Positions 35,362-48,692 of a DNA stretch of 64,000 bases are shown here, one piece after another. The position numbers were made by a program, and so were the translations under genes. Positions within the stretch are counted from its first letter, which is position 1. Every line of letters begins with the position of its first letter. The notes beneath the pieces were generated by a model that ran no database searches, was not told the origin of the DNA, and saw only the letters and a program-made list of their open reading frames with translations. The stretch spans positions 992,001-1,056,000 of the forward strand of contig JAFEKR010000011.1 of the NCBI GenBank assembly GCA_019022495.1. Direction: 5' to 3'. This DNA comes from Epichloe hybrida. Lineage: Eukaryota > Ascomycota > Sordariomycetes > Hypocreales > Clavicipitaceae.

Positions 35362-35706
35362 CTGCTGCAAGGTCCAGTCGGTCAGGGGGTTGGCGGTAGG
35401 AGGAAATGGAGATTGTTGCAACGATGAGTGCTGGCTATGCGGACTTGAGGCATGGGAGAGTGGTGAGCTGCCTTGATGGTCTTCGAGAGAGCTAATTGAG
35501 GTCGCGGCCTGTGGAACATTGGAGGCCATGTCGAGCGGCAAGGTCCAGGGTCGAGCGTTGGTCATGATGCCGGAAGCAGGTAACGGACTGGAGTGAGCGA
35601 CCGACGAAACTGAATAGGCATACGCGGCTTGATCTCGGTGTTGCTGGTCGAATGACAGATCGAGCAAGGCATCACCCCCACAGTTGGCATTGAAGTCGAG
35701 GGTCAT
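33094..35706 (-). CDS. Zn(2)-Cys(6) transcription factor with polyglutamine tract
   Basis: Exons 35706-33312 and 33194-33094 (intron donor GTTAGT, acceptor GCAG, in phase) give 831 aa. Start chosen at MTLDFNANCGGD; an in-frame ATG at 36060 would add 118 residues that look like translated leader. A Gln tract of about 20 residues lies near residue 113-133 (35308-35370), in a Q/S/P/N-rich N-terminal half typical of activation regions. The zinc cluster begins at about residue 439: CLRCKFLKKTCDKGEPCAGC, with a sixth Cys 12 residues later in WQVPC, a longer last spacing than usual. It is preceded by a basic nuclear-localisation-like RRKGP. The C-terminal half is an alpha-helical regulatory domain (KALKLVLAYNLTMH, WPTIFMLASILLAVWEEM). 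Nuclear regulator; target genes unknown. Confidence 0.85.
35308..35370 (-). repeat. CAG/CAA repeat encoding polyglutamine
   Basis: About 20 consecutive glutamine codons, mixed CAG and CAA on the coding (minus) strand, inside the Zn2Cys6 factor. The interruption by CAA should limit instability, but length may vary between isolates. Confidence 0.95.
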
Positions 35707-38700
35707 GCTGGCGGAAGAGTAAAGGCAAAGATGGGTTGCGAAGTTGACGGTTTTGCAAAGACAAGCGGGTGACACCGCTCTTTCGTGCGTGAAGTCCCTG
35801 ATGTAGGATGTGTACGGGGTAAGAGGGATAGATGGGACAGGAGAGCAAGGGAGGCGGACGGTAGGAGAGAGATCCTTCCCTAAGACAGGCGGCGTTGGAG
35901 GTGGCTCCGTCGAAGCTACAACGTGGGCGTTCGACAGATACGACAGACAAATGGGGGTGGTCGTGTCGTGGGGTATCGGGATTGTCGAGCGGAAGGTGGA
36001 AGGCCCGGCGGGGAGGGGGGGGTTGAAGAGGCGGTGAGGTCGTCCAGCCCCGGAGCGCATGCTGCAGCCAATTGTAGCCGCCGATGGCGCCTGTGCAGCT
36101 GCACGCAGGTGGATCCATCTGGCGGGCGATCCAGGCGTGCTTCGTAGAGGTGCCAGTCAAGTCCAGTACAATAGGCCGGGTGTTCGAGTTCCCAGCCGCT
36201 CCATCAGACCTACATATCAATCCGTGGCCGGGGTCTTCATGTTGGACATGATTTATTATTTCGCAACCCCACGGATTACTACGGATTACCCACGGATTAC
36301 TACCTACGGATTAGGTAATCCGTAATACCGTTTCGTACTCGGTACGGATTAGTGTTGCTAAGGTCCACTTGGAGTTGCGAGGATTTGAGGTGGTGGTATT
36401 ATCTACGGAGCACATGGCAATGTCAATCATGGCACAAGGTGGGCACCCATTGGGCCATTGCAATCAGAATCAGATTCCGTCCACACAGCATCCAGCGCGC
36501 TCACCTCAACCCACACACACAAGTTCATCGTCAACGCCAGCTGTCGCTTGTGGCGAAGTGCTTCGGGCGAACCAAAAGTCGAACAGTTCTAGCGTGGCAG
36601 CAAGGTCACCAGCGAGGTCACGGACCAATTGGAACAACGCAGCGCATGGCTCTCTCTACATTGTAGCTCCTCCCTGGTCGTCATGGCTTGCTTTTGCCAA
36701 GACAGACAATATGTATTACTACTCCGCACAAGGGAAAAGTTGCAGGCCATACCATCGGCACGAACAAGTTCACTTTCCCAACGATCCCTGTCTCCTTTTG
36801 CGTCCAACAACGAGCCTGGGATGATGTCGATGCACAATGGCTTGTGTTGGTAGCCAGCAGAGGGGAGAACAAAGACGGCCGAAGAAGGAGGAAAAGCAGA
36901 AATGCTGTCGCAAAAGTATCAACAATAAAAAGTAACCCAATTCAGCAGATCATGGCTCTATTATGGCGCCACCAGAAGCCACCACGCTTCCCGCACTTCT
37001 CTTTTTTTGCGGAGTACTCCGTACATAATCCGTACCCCACGAGTGATCCGCAAACCACCACTTCTGGTTTCTGGCTAAAAAGCTATTGTGCCTGTCAACG
37101 AGTATCAACCAGGCTCAACCGTCACCCCTTGACTCGATTAGGTACGCGATAATACGCTTCCCTTCCCTGGTAGTCCGTAAAATTTGCTAAGACATGTTCC
37201 TCCACCAACATGCAATGCGCACTGTGCACTTGGCGCCCACTTATGTAATACCCGCTCAGCGGGGATGTTAGCAGTACGACACTCACTTCTCAAGGCCTAT
37301 CAAAACGAGATGCTTGTGTCCACTGCTGTCCACACGACTTGTGCGACGAAGGCGTCGCGTCGGGCGCTTGATGGAACACAATGGAGCCTCGTGGGCTTTT
37401 TTGAAAATGCCTCGGGTCTTACTCCGTAATGCCTCGGGTCTTTGTTATTCGCTAGCGCCCCTTTTCGGCGGCTGCTGATGCACGTCTTCGCCCGTTTGCT
37501 TTTGCAGCAATCTCCTACATGATATGTGGACGGAAGAACGAAGATGAGGACGCACCGCACCGCGGTATTGCAATATTACCAGCCAACTTTCTGATAAGAT
37601 GGGTTGGCATGATTATGTAGCCTTCGCACAGATCCGTCACCAGATCCGCCACCAGATCCGGCCACCATTGATAGCCCCTGCATTTACGGAGTAGCTGGGT
37701 CATTTTCTCAAGCCACACAGGCGGAGGAATCGTCGGCTGTGAATCCTGTGATACTAAAAGTACTTCTTCTCTGGCGGTTTCCGCGCCTATGTACATGTGT
37801 ACATAACAGACTATTGTATGTACTGCCTGTAGTAGCAGATTTGATACGCCGTTCCCAGCCCCCAACATCTCCGAGGCCCCTCGGCACACAAAAAAAGGGT
37901 GGCCCATCTTGGTGTAAATATACATATTTACATACCTCCTTTGGTTCTCCTTCGTACAGCCGCGGCGTGTCATCTGTTTCGCTCGCGTCTCCATTTTGAC
38001 CGCTACGTGTGGAAAGGTTATCCGAAAGTACTATTCCCTAAGCCGTACCACATATTTGATTTCCTGTCAACGCCTTACATACGGTCCAAACAATCTACTC
38101 CCTGCTTTACGCGAAAACAAAAAGGCCGAGGTTGGAACCAAACATCCCCATCGACTTGGCCTGGCCGATCAGTCCGTGGACCGTAACAAAGCTCAACCAG
38201 CTTGCCAGCCACCGGACCCGAGCAATTTTCACAACGAATACTCCGTACTTTACGGAGCACTAAGTCAAGTCGTACTACATGTTTCGCATATGGTCTGTTG
38301 AGGGGGAAAACAGTGAGTCAAATAAACAAACTTTTGAGGCAAAGAGTGAACGCGATTCATAGTCCGAGACACCCCCCTGTCAAGAAGTTATCGCGTGGGA
38401 AACGTGGCCAAAGGAAGAAGAAGAAAAAAAACGCAATTGCCGCGCATAATACGGATTACACAGTGGGTCCCAGTGATTCCGCGCTCCGTGCCGCGCGGTT
38501 TGCAACAAAAAAAAAAGGACGGCGCGGCATCGCAAGGAGAGGAGGGGTTAATGATACATACACTCGACTTTGTGTTTTTGCGCTTTTTGATTGCCCAGTT
38601 GTTACTTGCCAACATGTTGTGTCTGTTTTGAGTGAGGAACAATGCCTGTTCTCATCATCGCCTTTATGATCATCTGAATGATTTAGAATTCCTACGAAAA

Positions 38701-39918
38701 AAAAAAAAAAAAAAAACTCGGATCAGGAACCAATCGTGAAGTGAGGTTTGTCTTCATCTCGACCCATGCCAATGGCTCGCGGTGCTGTAATTGATCGGTG
38801 TAAGACTTTGCAGTTCTCCTCGCTTCTTATTTCACTATCGGGGCTCTGAAAAATGAATCATAGGCTTGTCTATTTCTCTCTGAGAAAGCTTCCTTTCTTC
38901 CTGCCGAGATGCGTCGTTTGCACGGCTTCTCTAGGGTACCTGGTCCACTCGTACCCTACAGTGATGAAGTTCGTCGTCGTCGTCATGTGCCCGGCATCTA
39001 TCTGCTTGGTTGGGTCAAGGTCAAGGAGTCAGGACAGAGACTAGTGATGAATGACATGGAATTTTTGGCTAGCCTATTCTTTTGAGAGCATCCACATGGT
39101 GCGTCGGCAAGACTACTCGGACGTCGAAAAAGTTCTTCAAGTGCGAAGGAAGCATTGGTCGGCAGTTTGCGAATGCTCAGAGCACACTGTTTGTGAAAGC
39201 CGAAATGAAAGCTCACGATGAAACGCGCTCATATTTCAGCTGCGTTTATTAGCATGCACGATGAGTGAGTGAGGCATCCCGCCGCCTCACTCATGTGACA
39301 AGGCACCACCAACCCCTTGCGGCCAATACATTTCAGTGCACACACCTACCTGATACGTGATTGAAGACGGGGCGGAGGATTGCAGAGCGCAACTAGACAC
39401 TAATGTATATACATATGTACCGTGATAAACAGTTGCATGAGCGCATGAGGCAAACCCGAATTTCACATTATAATAGTTGTTCACCGAATAATTTTTTTCG
39501 TGTCGTCGTACCTTTTGACTGACACTCTTTTTGAGTCTTTGAGGCGGCCCCCTTCCATGGTAAAATTGATACCCGACCAATTCCCGACGACAATACAACA
39601 ACAACAATGCTTGGGGTCGGCGCTTATTTTGACATTGTTCATCCGCGAGCTCTAACCCTCTGACATTGACGTGATACAAAGCGGCTGCGCCATGAATGAA
39701 GAGCTGAATGGAGGCTAACAGGATTCACAAACACATGTTACGGAAAGTTATTTAGTCCAAGTGAGCTTGCTGGACGACGGGGACCTTCTCCCCCCCCCCC
39801 CTCCCCCTTCCTTTTCGGTTCTCCGCAGCACAGCACAGGAGGTGCCGTTATGAAAGCTTCTCCCCGACACGCCCGCGCTCGATATAAAGTAGTTTTCAAG
39901 CATCACAACAGCAGGAAA
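35707..39918. other. Long divergent intergenic region
   Basis: About 4.2 kb between two divergent genes. The left ~400 bp is an open GC-rich leader of the transcription factor gene. The rest lacks convincing coding frames. It is rich in TACGGATTA/TACGGAGTA words (clusters at 36271-36355, 37011-37035, 37424, 37686, 38228-38262) and has poly-A tracts near 38699. An unspliced non-coding transcript is possible but not shown. Confidence 0.5.
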
Positions 39919-41712
39919 ATGGCGACCACGGCAAGTAGAGGGTCTTCGATTGGGCCCAACGCTGAACCGGATACATCATCGGTTCCAGTGATACCCAGTC
40001 TCCTCATGTCAAACCCTCCGATTCGAGATGCTTTGGCCACGGACAGCTCGCAACTCCAGGATGAGACCGTGGAGGAGTGGGCACCGTTCTTGACAGGATA
40101 CGGCCACGACCGCTGCAACACTCACGGGATCCCCCCGCTGTTGCGTGATCGCCATGTGAAATTCCTGCAGAAGCAGCTGGGCATGTTGCCATCCATTTTC
40201 AAATCTGCAGACCCAAGCAGGCCATGGATTTTCTACTGGTGCCTCAATGGATTGTCCATTCTCGGTGAGGATGTCGCTGAATATCGCTCGAGACTCGTTG
40301 AAACTGTCCGTCCCATGCAGAACAAGGACGGGGGGTTTGCAGGAGGCTTCGGCCAGACCTCTCATCTTGCCACCACTTATGCAGCTGTTTTGTCGCTGGC
40401 TCTGGTCGGTGGGGAAGATGCATACGAGGTCATAGATAGGAGGAGTATGTGGAAATGGCTCTGCTCGCTTAAGCAACCAGATGGGGGCTTCCAAATGGCC
40501 ACTGGTGGTGAGGAGGATGTGAGGTGAGTTCACTTGGTCCCCCTTCCTTGTTGGTGACAGGTGTCGTGGCACCATGTGCTGACAGGGAGCTGTTCAAGAG
40601 GAGCGTACTGCGCAAGTGTCATCATCTCACTGCTCCATATCCCTCGCAACCTAGCACACGACTCGCCTGCGTGCTGTGCCGGACATACTGATCTCTTTGG
40701 CGGCCTTCCAGAATGGGTCGGAAGATGTATGTTTGATACTCCGTCACACAATTCTCATCCCTTAATTGATTTGTCCATGTCATGTTTTGCAAGTTCACGG
40801 ACGTATTTGACGAAATTCCCCCGTGTCTAGGCCAAACGTACGAGGGTGGCGTATCTGCAGCACCAGGCTTTGAGGCCCATGGTGCATATGCCTTTTGTGC
40901 TCTGGGCTGTCTGGCCATTCTCGATTCCCCACATAGAACTATTCCCAAGTAAGTTTCTCGTTGGAATTGATTAAGACATGGGTTGTGATTGATCCGTCAT
41001 GGAAGAGGGGAAAAAAAAAGGGGTGGGGGGGGGGTGAGATCAGTTTTGTCAGGAATTTGCTAACCCCCACGCCTTCACAGATATCTCGATGTCCCGCGTC
41101 TCCTTTCTTGGCTCTCTTCTCGGCAATATGCACCAGAGGGTGGCTTTTCTGGCCGGACGAACAAACTGGTCGACGGTTGCTACAGCCACTGGGTCGGGGG
41201 ATGCTGGCCACTTATCGAGGCCAGCTTTCGCGGCCTTGAGGGGCGACCTGCCCGCCATGCAGACAAACCGCTTGAGCAGGTGGACGACAGTCTTTTCAAC
41301 CGTAACGGACTGATACGATACATTTTCTGCTGCTGTCAGGATATGTCTAAGCGCGGGGGCCTCCGAGACAAGCCTAGCAAGTAAGCCATGACGCAATGAA
41401 CCTAGGTTCAAGCAAGCCTTGCAGCTCTATTTCTTGCTAACTGGCGATGGTTTCAGATATTCAGATGCATACCACACTTGTTATGTATTGTCGGGATTAA
41501 GTTCTGCGCAGCACAAGTGGGCGTTAGTATCTGCCCGCGCTGAAGCTGCTCTGCTGGATGGAGACCGTTGGTTTGTTTCTCCCTTCATGTCGGCAAAGGA
41601 GCAGATTTTCGAAGAAGTGGACAGAGTTGGGACAACCCATCCGGTTTATGTCATCCCACAGCAAAAAGTTGATGACTGTCAACAATATTTTGCCGTGAAA
41701 ACAGGATTCTAG
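39919..41712 (+). CDS. RAM1: Protein farnesyltransferase beta subunit
   Basis: Catalytic zinc subunit that attaches farnesyl to CaaX proteins such as Ras and fungal a-type pheromones. My five-exon model is 39919-40523, 40599-40726, 40831-40948, 41081-41380 and 41457-41712, giving 468 aa, all in phase. The prenyltransferase alpha-alpha barrel repeats are clear: GGFAGGFGQTSHLATTYAAV, DGGFQMATGGEEDVRGAYCA, TYEGGVSAAPGFEAHGAYAF, EGGFSGRTNKLVDGCYSHWV, and GGLRDKPSKYSDAYHTCYVL. The zinc ligands expected in this family are present: Asp and Cys in LVDGCYSHWVG and the His in YSDAYHTCY. The ATG at 39919 (AAAATGG) is preferred; an in-frame ATG at 39850 would add 23 basic residues. A T-rich/G-rich segment (41010-41036) sits in intron 3. 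Confidence 0.95.
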
Positions 41713-44700
41713 GCTGCCCGCGTGCCATCTAGGGGACTCCTCCCGAAACCTCTCTATTAATAAGACGGCCCGACGGGTTCCTATCGAAAGGGGCGTTCCG
41801 TCTCAGACGTTCGCAGTTCTCCCAAGTGCGCATCATGCAAGAAGGTGCACTCAATGAAACCACTTTTGGTCTTGTCTATACGCGCATGATGGTGGATATA
41901 CCGCCTAGTGACACTGTTTGGCTAGCTTAGTGTCTAAAAGATTTCTGGAGTTGTTGCAGGTGAAGAACCCGTTCTCCAAGCAGCGAGGTCGGAATGGAAT
42001 TTCAACTCGGCCCGTCGCCGCTGTCGCCAAGACGGTTTCCTGCCAGCCAATCTCAAAATCAATTGGCAGAAGATTCTGGCATAAACCGGGGCCAATGTTC
42101 TCCCCAACCAAGTTCGCGTGCTACATCTTCTCCAGTTTTGTCGTGTGAAGCGACTTTCGGATCAGCTTGGTGCTTCTCTTGAAAGAGTCGCATCTTGGGT
42201 GGAATTGAATCATATATGACTACCGGACAACACTTCTTTATCAAAGTTGAATTTCAGCTCGACCGAAGTGAGAATATGTCAGCTGTTCTCGAAGAAGTCT
42301 TCGAGCAGGGCCCGACCGCGTGTCCAAGCCTGTCAAAAGCAGGAGGGGTACGACGGCGCCATGGTGGTATTGATGTGCGCACGATCTGTGGATTAGTAGA
42401 GGATACCTGCAGAAAACATATATTACGAGAATCATGCTCCATCCAACGCGGGTGGTGTGTCATGAACTGGGGCTGACTCTTCCCATCTGGTTACATCTTT
42501 GGCCGCATGCTTGGCCTCGAATGCCTGTATGTGCATCAAACAGACTCACAGCGACGCAGCGAGCTTTTTCTGGGGCGTGGAGTTGTCGATTGTGCGTCAT
42601 TTGCAGATTCCGTTGCTATCGAGACCTCGCGATCGTGCTTCCACCCGCTTCTTGAAAATTTCACGTGGACCATTCATACCAGAGCTTGCTGTGTTGTGAG
42701 CGCTGAAGAGCGTCAAAAATCATGTGGTTTTATGTATGGTCCATGCAGCGAGGCTCGTACAGATGTGATACACAAAGTTGTACAGCATTTATGTCGTGAA
42801 AGATGTGTGGGCGAACCACCATGTGGACTCAATTGTACCAGAGCCCGAACCGTTTGGGCTGCATCAGTAAGCATAATAATATATCACTCGTCGTTCCACT
42901 ACCCACGAATAATGAATCACAAGTGCGGTGATGTGTGAACTGACGGAGCGCGTCACATGGAAATCCTTTCGGGACTGTATCGCCGGCGTCGGGTGGGCTG
43001 GCTGGCATTCAAAGCCACCATTCATGTGCTCGTTTCTTTTTCTTACTGACTCTTCATGCCAATATGGCCAATCTTGGATGTGTTTATCCAATCCCAGAAG
43101 AAAAAGAAAAGAAGAAGAAAGCAACAACATTTTACGTACAATGATGATAACGCTTGCTTGCTGACTGATGCAAATTGCAAGCCGGAGGATGTTCCGAGCA
43201 TGGCACGATCCAATAAAAAGACATCATACTTGGAGGATACGACTCGCGAAGTCGCGGGCGCGAGGAGCGAAAAGGGCAAGAACGAACGAATGTTACTACG
43301 CTGACGAGACAGCAGTGCTTTCCATAACTTGGGCATCTCGGTAATTAAATGGTTGAATGCGGGTACAACATGCTTCGCCCCTTCTTTCTTCTTCTTAGAC
43401 TTTGCACCAGACTCTGTGCTTTGTGCTCCGTGCTCCGTGCTCCGTGCTCCGTGCTTAATCCTCCACATCTCGACATCGATTTTGCACATCAGAAGTTTCC
43501 TGCAACCTGCATGTACTGGCCACCTTTGGTGCAGCCGCCTCCATTGGCGGTTTGCGCTCCATAACATTACCGGGGCCATTGTCCTTGTTGACGTGTCTGC
43601 GGAGTATTACGCATGCGGGGGCGTGTTTGCCTCCGGATAAGTCATTGTCAGGTATCACTTTCCAAAGCTCGTCTTTTCCCACCATGATCTGGGCGAGATG
43701 GGGCGGGCCAAGTCCAGATGAAGTCATCGTCACTGCCCGCACACGTGCCCAGCAAACCAACGAGAGCCGTTCACGGCCCCTCTCTTTAGATGCCAACTCA
43801 CAACCCAATGTCGACGACGCAATACGCCTAGAGTGATGGATACGGAGTGATTTCTCTTATCTTTAGGGAATTACACCCCGCTAGCATGGTGGCATAGGAT
43901 ACTGTGGGATTAGTAGCACAGCCACAATTATCGAAGACCGATCAGCGAATCGACGTTAGCTGGTCGGCGCAGCAAAACTCTGTGCCAGGCAGTCAAAAGC
44001 CAACAACGTGGCCACGATGATGTCCATGACTTGAATAGGACAAGTGGTCTTTTGGTGACTGCTCACACGGGACACTGAAGGACCTGATGTTATACCACGA
44101 ATCCTTCAGCCCGGGTACGTTTCACGAAGACAAGGAACAGCGGCAACATCTGGCTGGTTACCAGTCTTGCGGCACATGGGCTTATTAGAGGGGCGATCAG
44201 AAGCAGCGCCCCAGTTCCGATTCGGCGCAGCCGCGTCCTCGGCAAGTGTCTGGTCATGTCGCGTGGCTGACTGGCGTTACGCGCCCAGGACTCTCTGTAA
44301 GTCATGCTGGGTCGATCGTCGAAAGAGGGTCTAAGGCGGATGTGTTGTGTGTTCTCAACTTTCATGGCAGCATCCATCATTGGTGACATGTAGGAACGGC
44401 ATGCCTCGAGACTTTGTTCTCTGAAGCGTCCTACTGACTGTGAGACGAGACAGATATCGCGTCATCGAACCATCCCTGACTGGAGCACAAATAGTACCCT
44501 CTTTCGGGTCGGTTCCTCGACAGTCAAACAGGAGACAGGACAATCAAGCAATCACATTGTTAGACCCTCTTTTCTGGCGAAAATTTTTGACTTGCATGGC
44601 TGACCTATATACCTAAACTAGTACATATATATGATAAGCAGCAGTCTCTGTTGTTATCGTCTTACAACACCAACTGCCCCGCCTTTGAACCCATTCGCTG

Positions 44701-47459
44701 GGGAAACACTGGGAGCAACGCAGAAGACTGCAATGATACAATCGCAGATGCACATTACGGAGTACAGGGAAAGATTTGTAGGTGAGAAGTCCTGAAGCGT
44801 GATTGCTGTCAACGTCCTCGCAGGTTACCCAGCCAGCCTAGCCCAGTCGCACGGTCAGATCCACGAATGCCGAGCAACAAACAAGTGACTGGACAAAGTC
44901 TGGCAAAACTACCATAAAGTCAACGCCGCCGACGTCCTCTTCACATTTGACCCCGCGCTGCGAAAACGCAACTCGCAGCTCCCGAGGCCAGAAAAGGCGG
45001 CCAGGTACGGAGTACGTGTGCCGCGACCTGGGAAGAGGCGCTTCAAGTGGGCTGCCGTTTTCGCCATTTATTACACCACTAACAAAGCAGCGGCAATGCC
45101 AGCTCATCATTGCATAAGAAAAAAGGGTTAATACTGCAAATTCGCGACCCCTCTTCCATCTGGGCGTGGTTCAATCAGCCGGGGTATCTTCACCGGCCAC
45201 GGCGCAAACAAGTTCACAATAATATCATCTTGTTCAGCCAGGACAAGAACTCCATTATTATTATTATTGGAACCCCCAGCTCGCAATGGCCGTTGAATAA
45301 TAGCGCATCTACGGAGCACCAGCCGGTCACTGTCACCGGCCCCTCCTCTCTCAGACAAAACAAGGATAAAAAGAGAACGGCCGTGGATGATGCGGGCGTA
45401 ACGCCGAATAGCTGGAGCTGCCCTCTCCGTCTTCCGTCTCCGTCTGATTTGCCCTGATCCACAATGCTAAAATGCCAAACCCCAACCACCAGTCTTCTGG
45501 GCGTATGCCGGCAGGGCTACTGCGGTTCATGCATACTCGCTCGATATCTACTAGTGTACGGATTACGGACTAAGCAATTTTTTTTCGACTCACCGATGGT
45601 TGTGTGTTCCTCGATTCTGATTGGTGCAAGCATGGCAACGGCGCCTCTGACTGGACAATGGCTCGAGTAAAGGCTCAATTTGCAATGCCCACACCAAACT
45701 AGTTTCATAATAAAATGGTCGTCTCGCTACGGACTAGCGCATCTAGATATGAAGCGGGCCCGACCGGGCGAATCGCTGGTTTACCAGCCACTTGGGAATT
45801 CTGTGTGAGGGCGGCCCAGGGCCTCGTGGTAATGTATTGCAAGCCTCCCTGCGGAGTACATGCTTCGACAACATGCATCAATGGCATAATCCATCCATTG
45901 CCAGTCAGGCCATCATGGATTCATGAGCCATCAATCGATCCCCACGCCCCGGCAGCACGCCCCGGCAGCGGGACGACGAACCTCGCTCCCTCGGCGGCCG
46001 CAGCCAAACAGTCAACGGGGGCGGGCATCTGGCCTGGTCAATCCTCGGTAATATGGAGTCGAGTCCCAGTTCAATTGCTCCGAAGAACAGAACACAAATC
46101 GTCGACCAAGGCCCAGTTCACCAAAATCATCTCGACTTGATTATTACCATTACTGTGCATTAGTGGCTTGCCGAAAGAAGAGAGATCTAAGAGGTCTGGG
46201 ACACGGTAGCCAACCAGAGCTGGCCGTTGTTTAAACTGAGGGTCCCTGTTGTGAAGGACCAAGCCCCAGCCTTCTTGACATGAACCTTTTCCTAATGTAC
46301 AGAGGCGTGTCCTCTACGGAGTATGTACAGAGGAATACTCCGTCTCTCCATGCCATACGGAGTACGGATTACGGAGTACACACACCCTATTACGGAGTGC
46401 GACTATGCATATGTATGTATGTACATATATACATGGATGGAGTCTTCGCCTTCTTGTGGCCCCCCTTGTTCTGTCTTTTGCCACCACACCAAGTAGGTAC
46501 GGAGTAGCATTCATCCACGCTTGAGTTGTGCACGACACCATGGCGAGAGGCCCCTGTCAACTCTGTTTCTGCGGGAGCATGTGCGATTTAGATCTCATGA
46601 TGGCTGCCTGTCCTCCTGTTGGAGAGATAATCCAAGAAAAACAACAACGACGACAACAACAGCGGCAGAACCAATGCGTGAGCAAGACAAGGCTTATTGT
46701 TGGATTCACAACGCGCAAAAGCCATGGGCAGCACGGAGTACATTTTCCCTCTGGCGCCACTCAGTTGCTTGCTTGCAAGCGCAAGACGACGATCCACGCT
46801 GCAACCGCCCCTGCTTTCGGGGTCCCTGTTCTGTCAAGCCCGGGACCCTTGCTGATTCCGAGAAGAAGCTGGAGACACAAGACTGATGTGGCTAATTGTG
46901 CATTCGTAATATCTTTTCGACAAAGAGTCTGGTCTGGTTGAAGTCAGAGTTGGTTCCCGGCCGAGTTTGTTTGCCATTGCCGCCACTCTGCGACACGGCA
47001 CAACTCACTGATGGATGGATTGCATCATTGCACTGCACGGTAGATTGCCTGGCCTCTCCTGGCCTCTACGGATCCGTACATGTCGTCGACCAGACGAGAC
47101 ATGGTACGTAGAGTGTAGAAGGCAGCATCGCGCGAAGCCCACCGCAAGCGCCGCCGCAGTGGAGCGGCCTAGTGCCGAGTGGTTTTCCCATCAACAACTG
47201 GCAACGAAGCACGCCAGCACATCAATATGGGTCACACGCTTTTTATTTTCCCAGTCCCAGTCCTCTTCGAGCACCTCTTCGACCACCTCTTCGACCAGAG
47301 AGAGCCGTGATCCCGTCTGCTCGCATTGCCTCCATTCCATTCGCGCGGCGCAATGTCTGGAGACACCCCCGGCTACGCCCTACGCCGCGCTAACAAGCTT
47401 TGCTCTTCGTTCAAGAATCAAACAACACACATGTCTCGCCGTTGGTGGCTCGTTTGTTG

Positions 47460-47493
47460 GCCCTTGCCGTGGCCCTTGCCGTGGCCCTTGCCG
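47460..47493. repeat. CCTTGCCGTGGC tandem repeat, about three copies
   Basis: Head-to-tail 12-mers, read directly. Confidence 0.85.
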
Positions 47494-47618
47494 CGTCCAC
47501 CCTTTGCACACCCCCCTGTGGCTCGGTCCCTTGTTGATCATCCAACTCTGTCAAAGGCTCTCTCCCATCTCATCTCGCATCATCTGCGACTTTCAAGAGA
47601 GACGGACTGACGGGTTGT

Positions 47619-47683
47619 GAGCGAGCAAGCGAGCGAGCAAGCAAGCAGGCAAGCAAGCAAGCAAGCAGGCAAGCAAGCAGGCC
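47619..47683. repeat. GAGC/AAGC/AGGC tetranucleotide array
   Basis: About 65 bp of GCGA, GCAA and GCAG quadruplets in the leader region upstream of the dsRBD-like gene. Confidence 0.9.
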
Positions 47684-48086
47684 GTGGGCCAAGACCAGAC
47701 GCAATTCCATCTGCAACCCTTGTTCTGCTGCTGCTCTGCACCGCGCACCGCAACTGCAACTGCACTTAACTTGATACTTTTATTACTCGTCTTTTCCCAC
47801 ATCGCTTCCCTCTTACTCCGGTCCTTCTTCACGCCTCAACTCTCGCTTCGCCCATCCCCCATTGGCGCCATTGCCCCTTCACCGGCCCTGATCTTGCATT
47901 CTGTCAACCTCAATTCGCTGCATGGTACACTCAATTCGCTACATTGTATCTGCCAGCACCCTCACTCGCCATTCGCACGCCTTGCCACGGGCCATAAGCT
48001 TTCCATTCATCCTCCCCGGGACACCTCGGCTTCTCGACCTTACACAACCACCTAGTACGTTTTCACTCTGAAACACAACCACCAAG

Positions 48087-48653
48087 ATGGGCGGTTTTTA
48101 CATGCAATACCTGGAAAGTAAGTCTTGTTTTATTCGGCTCCCATTTGATTCTGCAATTCCAAATTGCCTCCATGACAGTTCCGCTTGGTGAAAGTCGAGT
48201 GAGTGGGAGGCTTTTCCCCTTGCCATAGCCATGGGCTTTGCCAACGACAAGATGTCGAGTCCATCATCAATGGACCGAGCTCTTCGCTTCACATCACTCT
48301 GAGCTTTCCAAAGGCCGGGCTGGCAGTGTTCTTATAAAGAGAACTCAATTGGTGGCAGCTTGGAACTTATACCTCAACAAAAAGGCCATGATATCAATGC
48401 AGCACAAATTGGCGGCTATTGCATCTTGCTGCAGTGTCTCATTGGCACAATGCCTGTGGGATTACCTATATCGACCTCGTGGATAAGAAACGGCCTGTGT
48501 TGGGTTTCAATGCAGCACGTCATGCAAAAAACATGCTACTTTTATAACGTCTTATTGTACCCCATCACACGTCTTCCTTGGCATTATGACATTTGGACAA
48601 ACCCCACCCCTCTCCTCTTCCAATCGCCATTCGCCAAATCGCCAAGAATTGAA

Positions 48654-48692
<39 letters not shown>

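Larger units (their letters stand above)
41713..48086. other. 6.4-kb gene-poor interval
   Basis: No frame here has recognisable motifs or clear exon structure. ORFs of about 75-145 codons (for example 42507-42938 and 47015-47620) look random. TACGGAGTA-family words are frequent (about 43846, 44757, 45006, 45309, 45553-45570, 46311-46400, 46500). The right end (about 47100-48086) is a CT-rich leader for the dsRBD-like gene and holds CAAG/CAGG and CCTTGCCGTGGC repeats. GTGCTCC repeats occur at 43420-43450. Confidence 0.5.

Noticed and set aside
35707..36060. 118-residue N-terminal extension of the Zn2Cys6 factor from ATG 36060
   Set aside because: In frame but Pro/Thr-rich and unlike a conserved domain; more like translated leader. 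Kept as an alternative start only.
42507..42938. 143-codon ORF in the gene-poor interval
   Set aside because: No motif, many Cys at random, no splice context.
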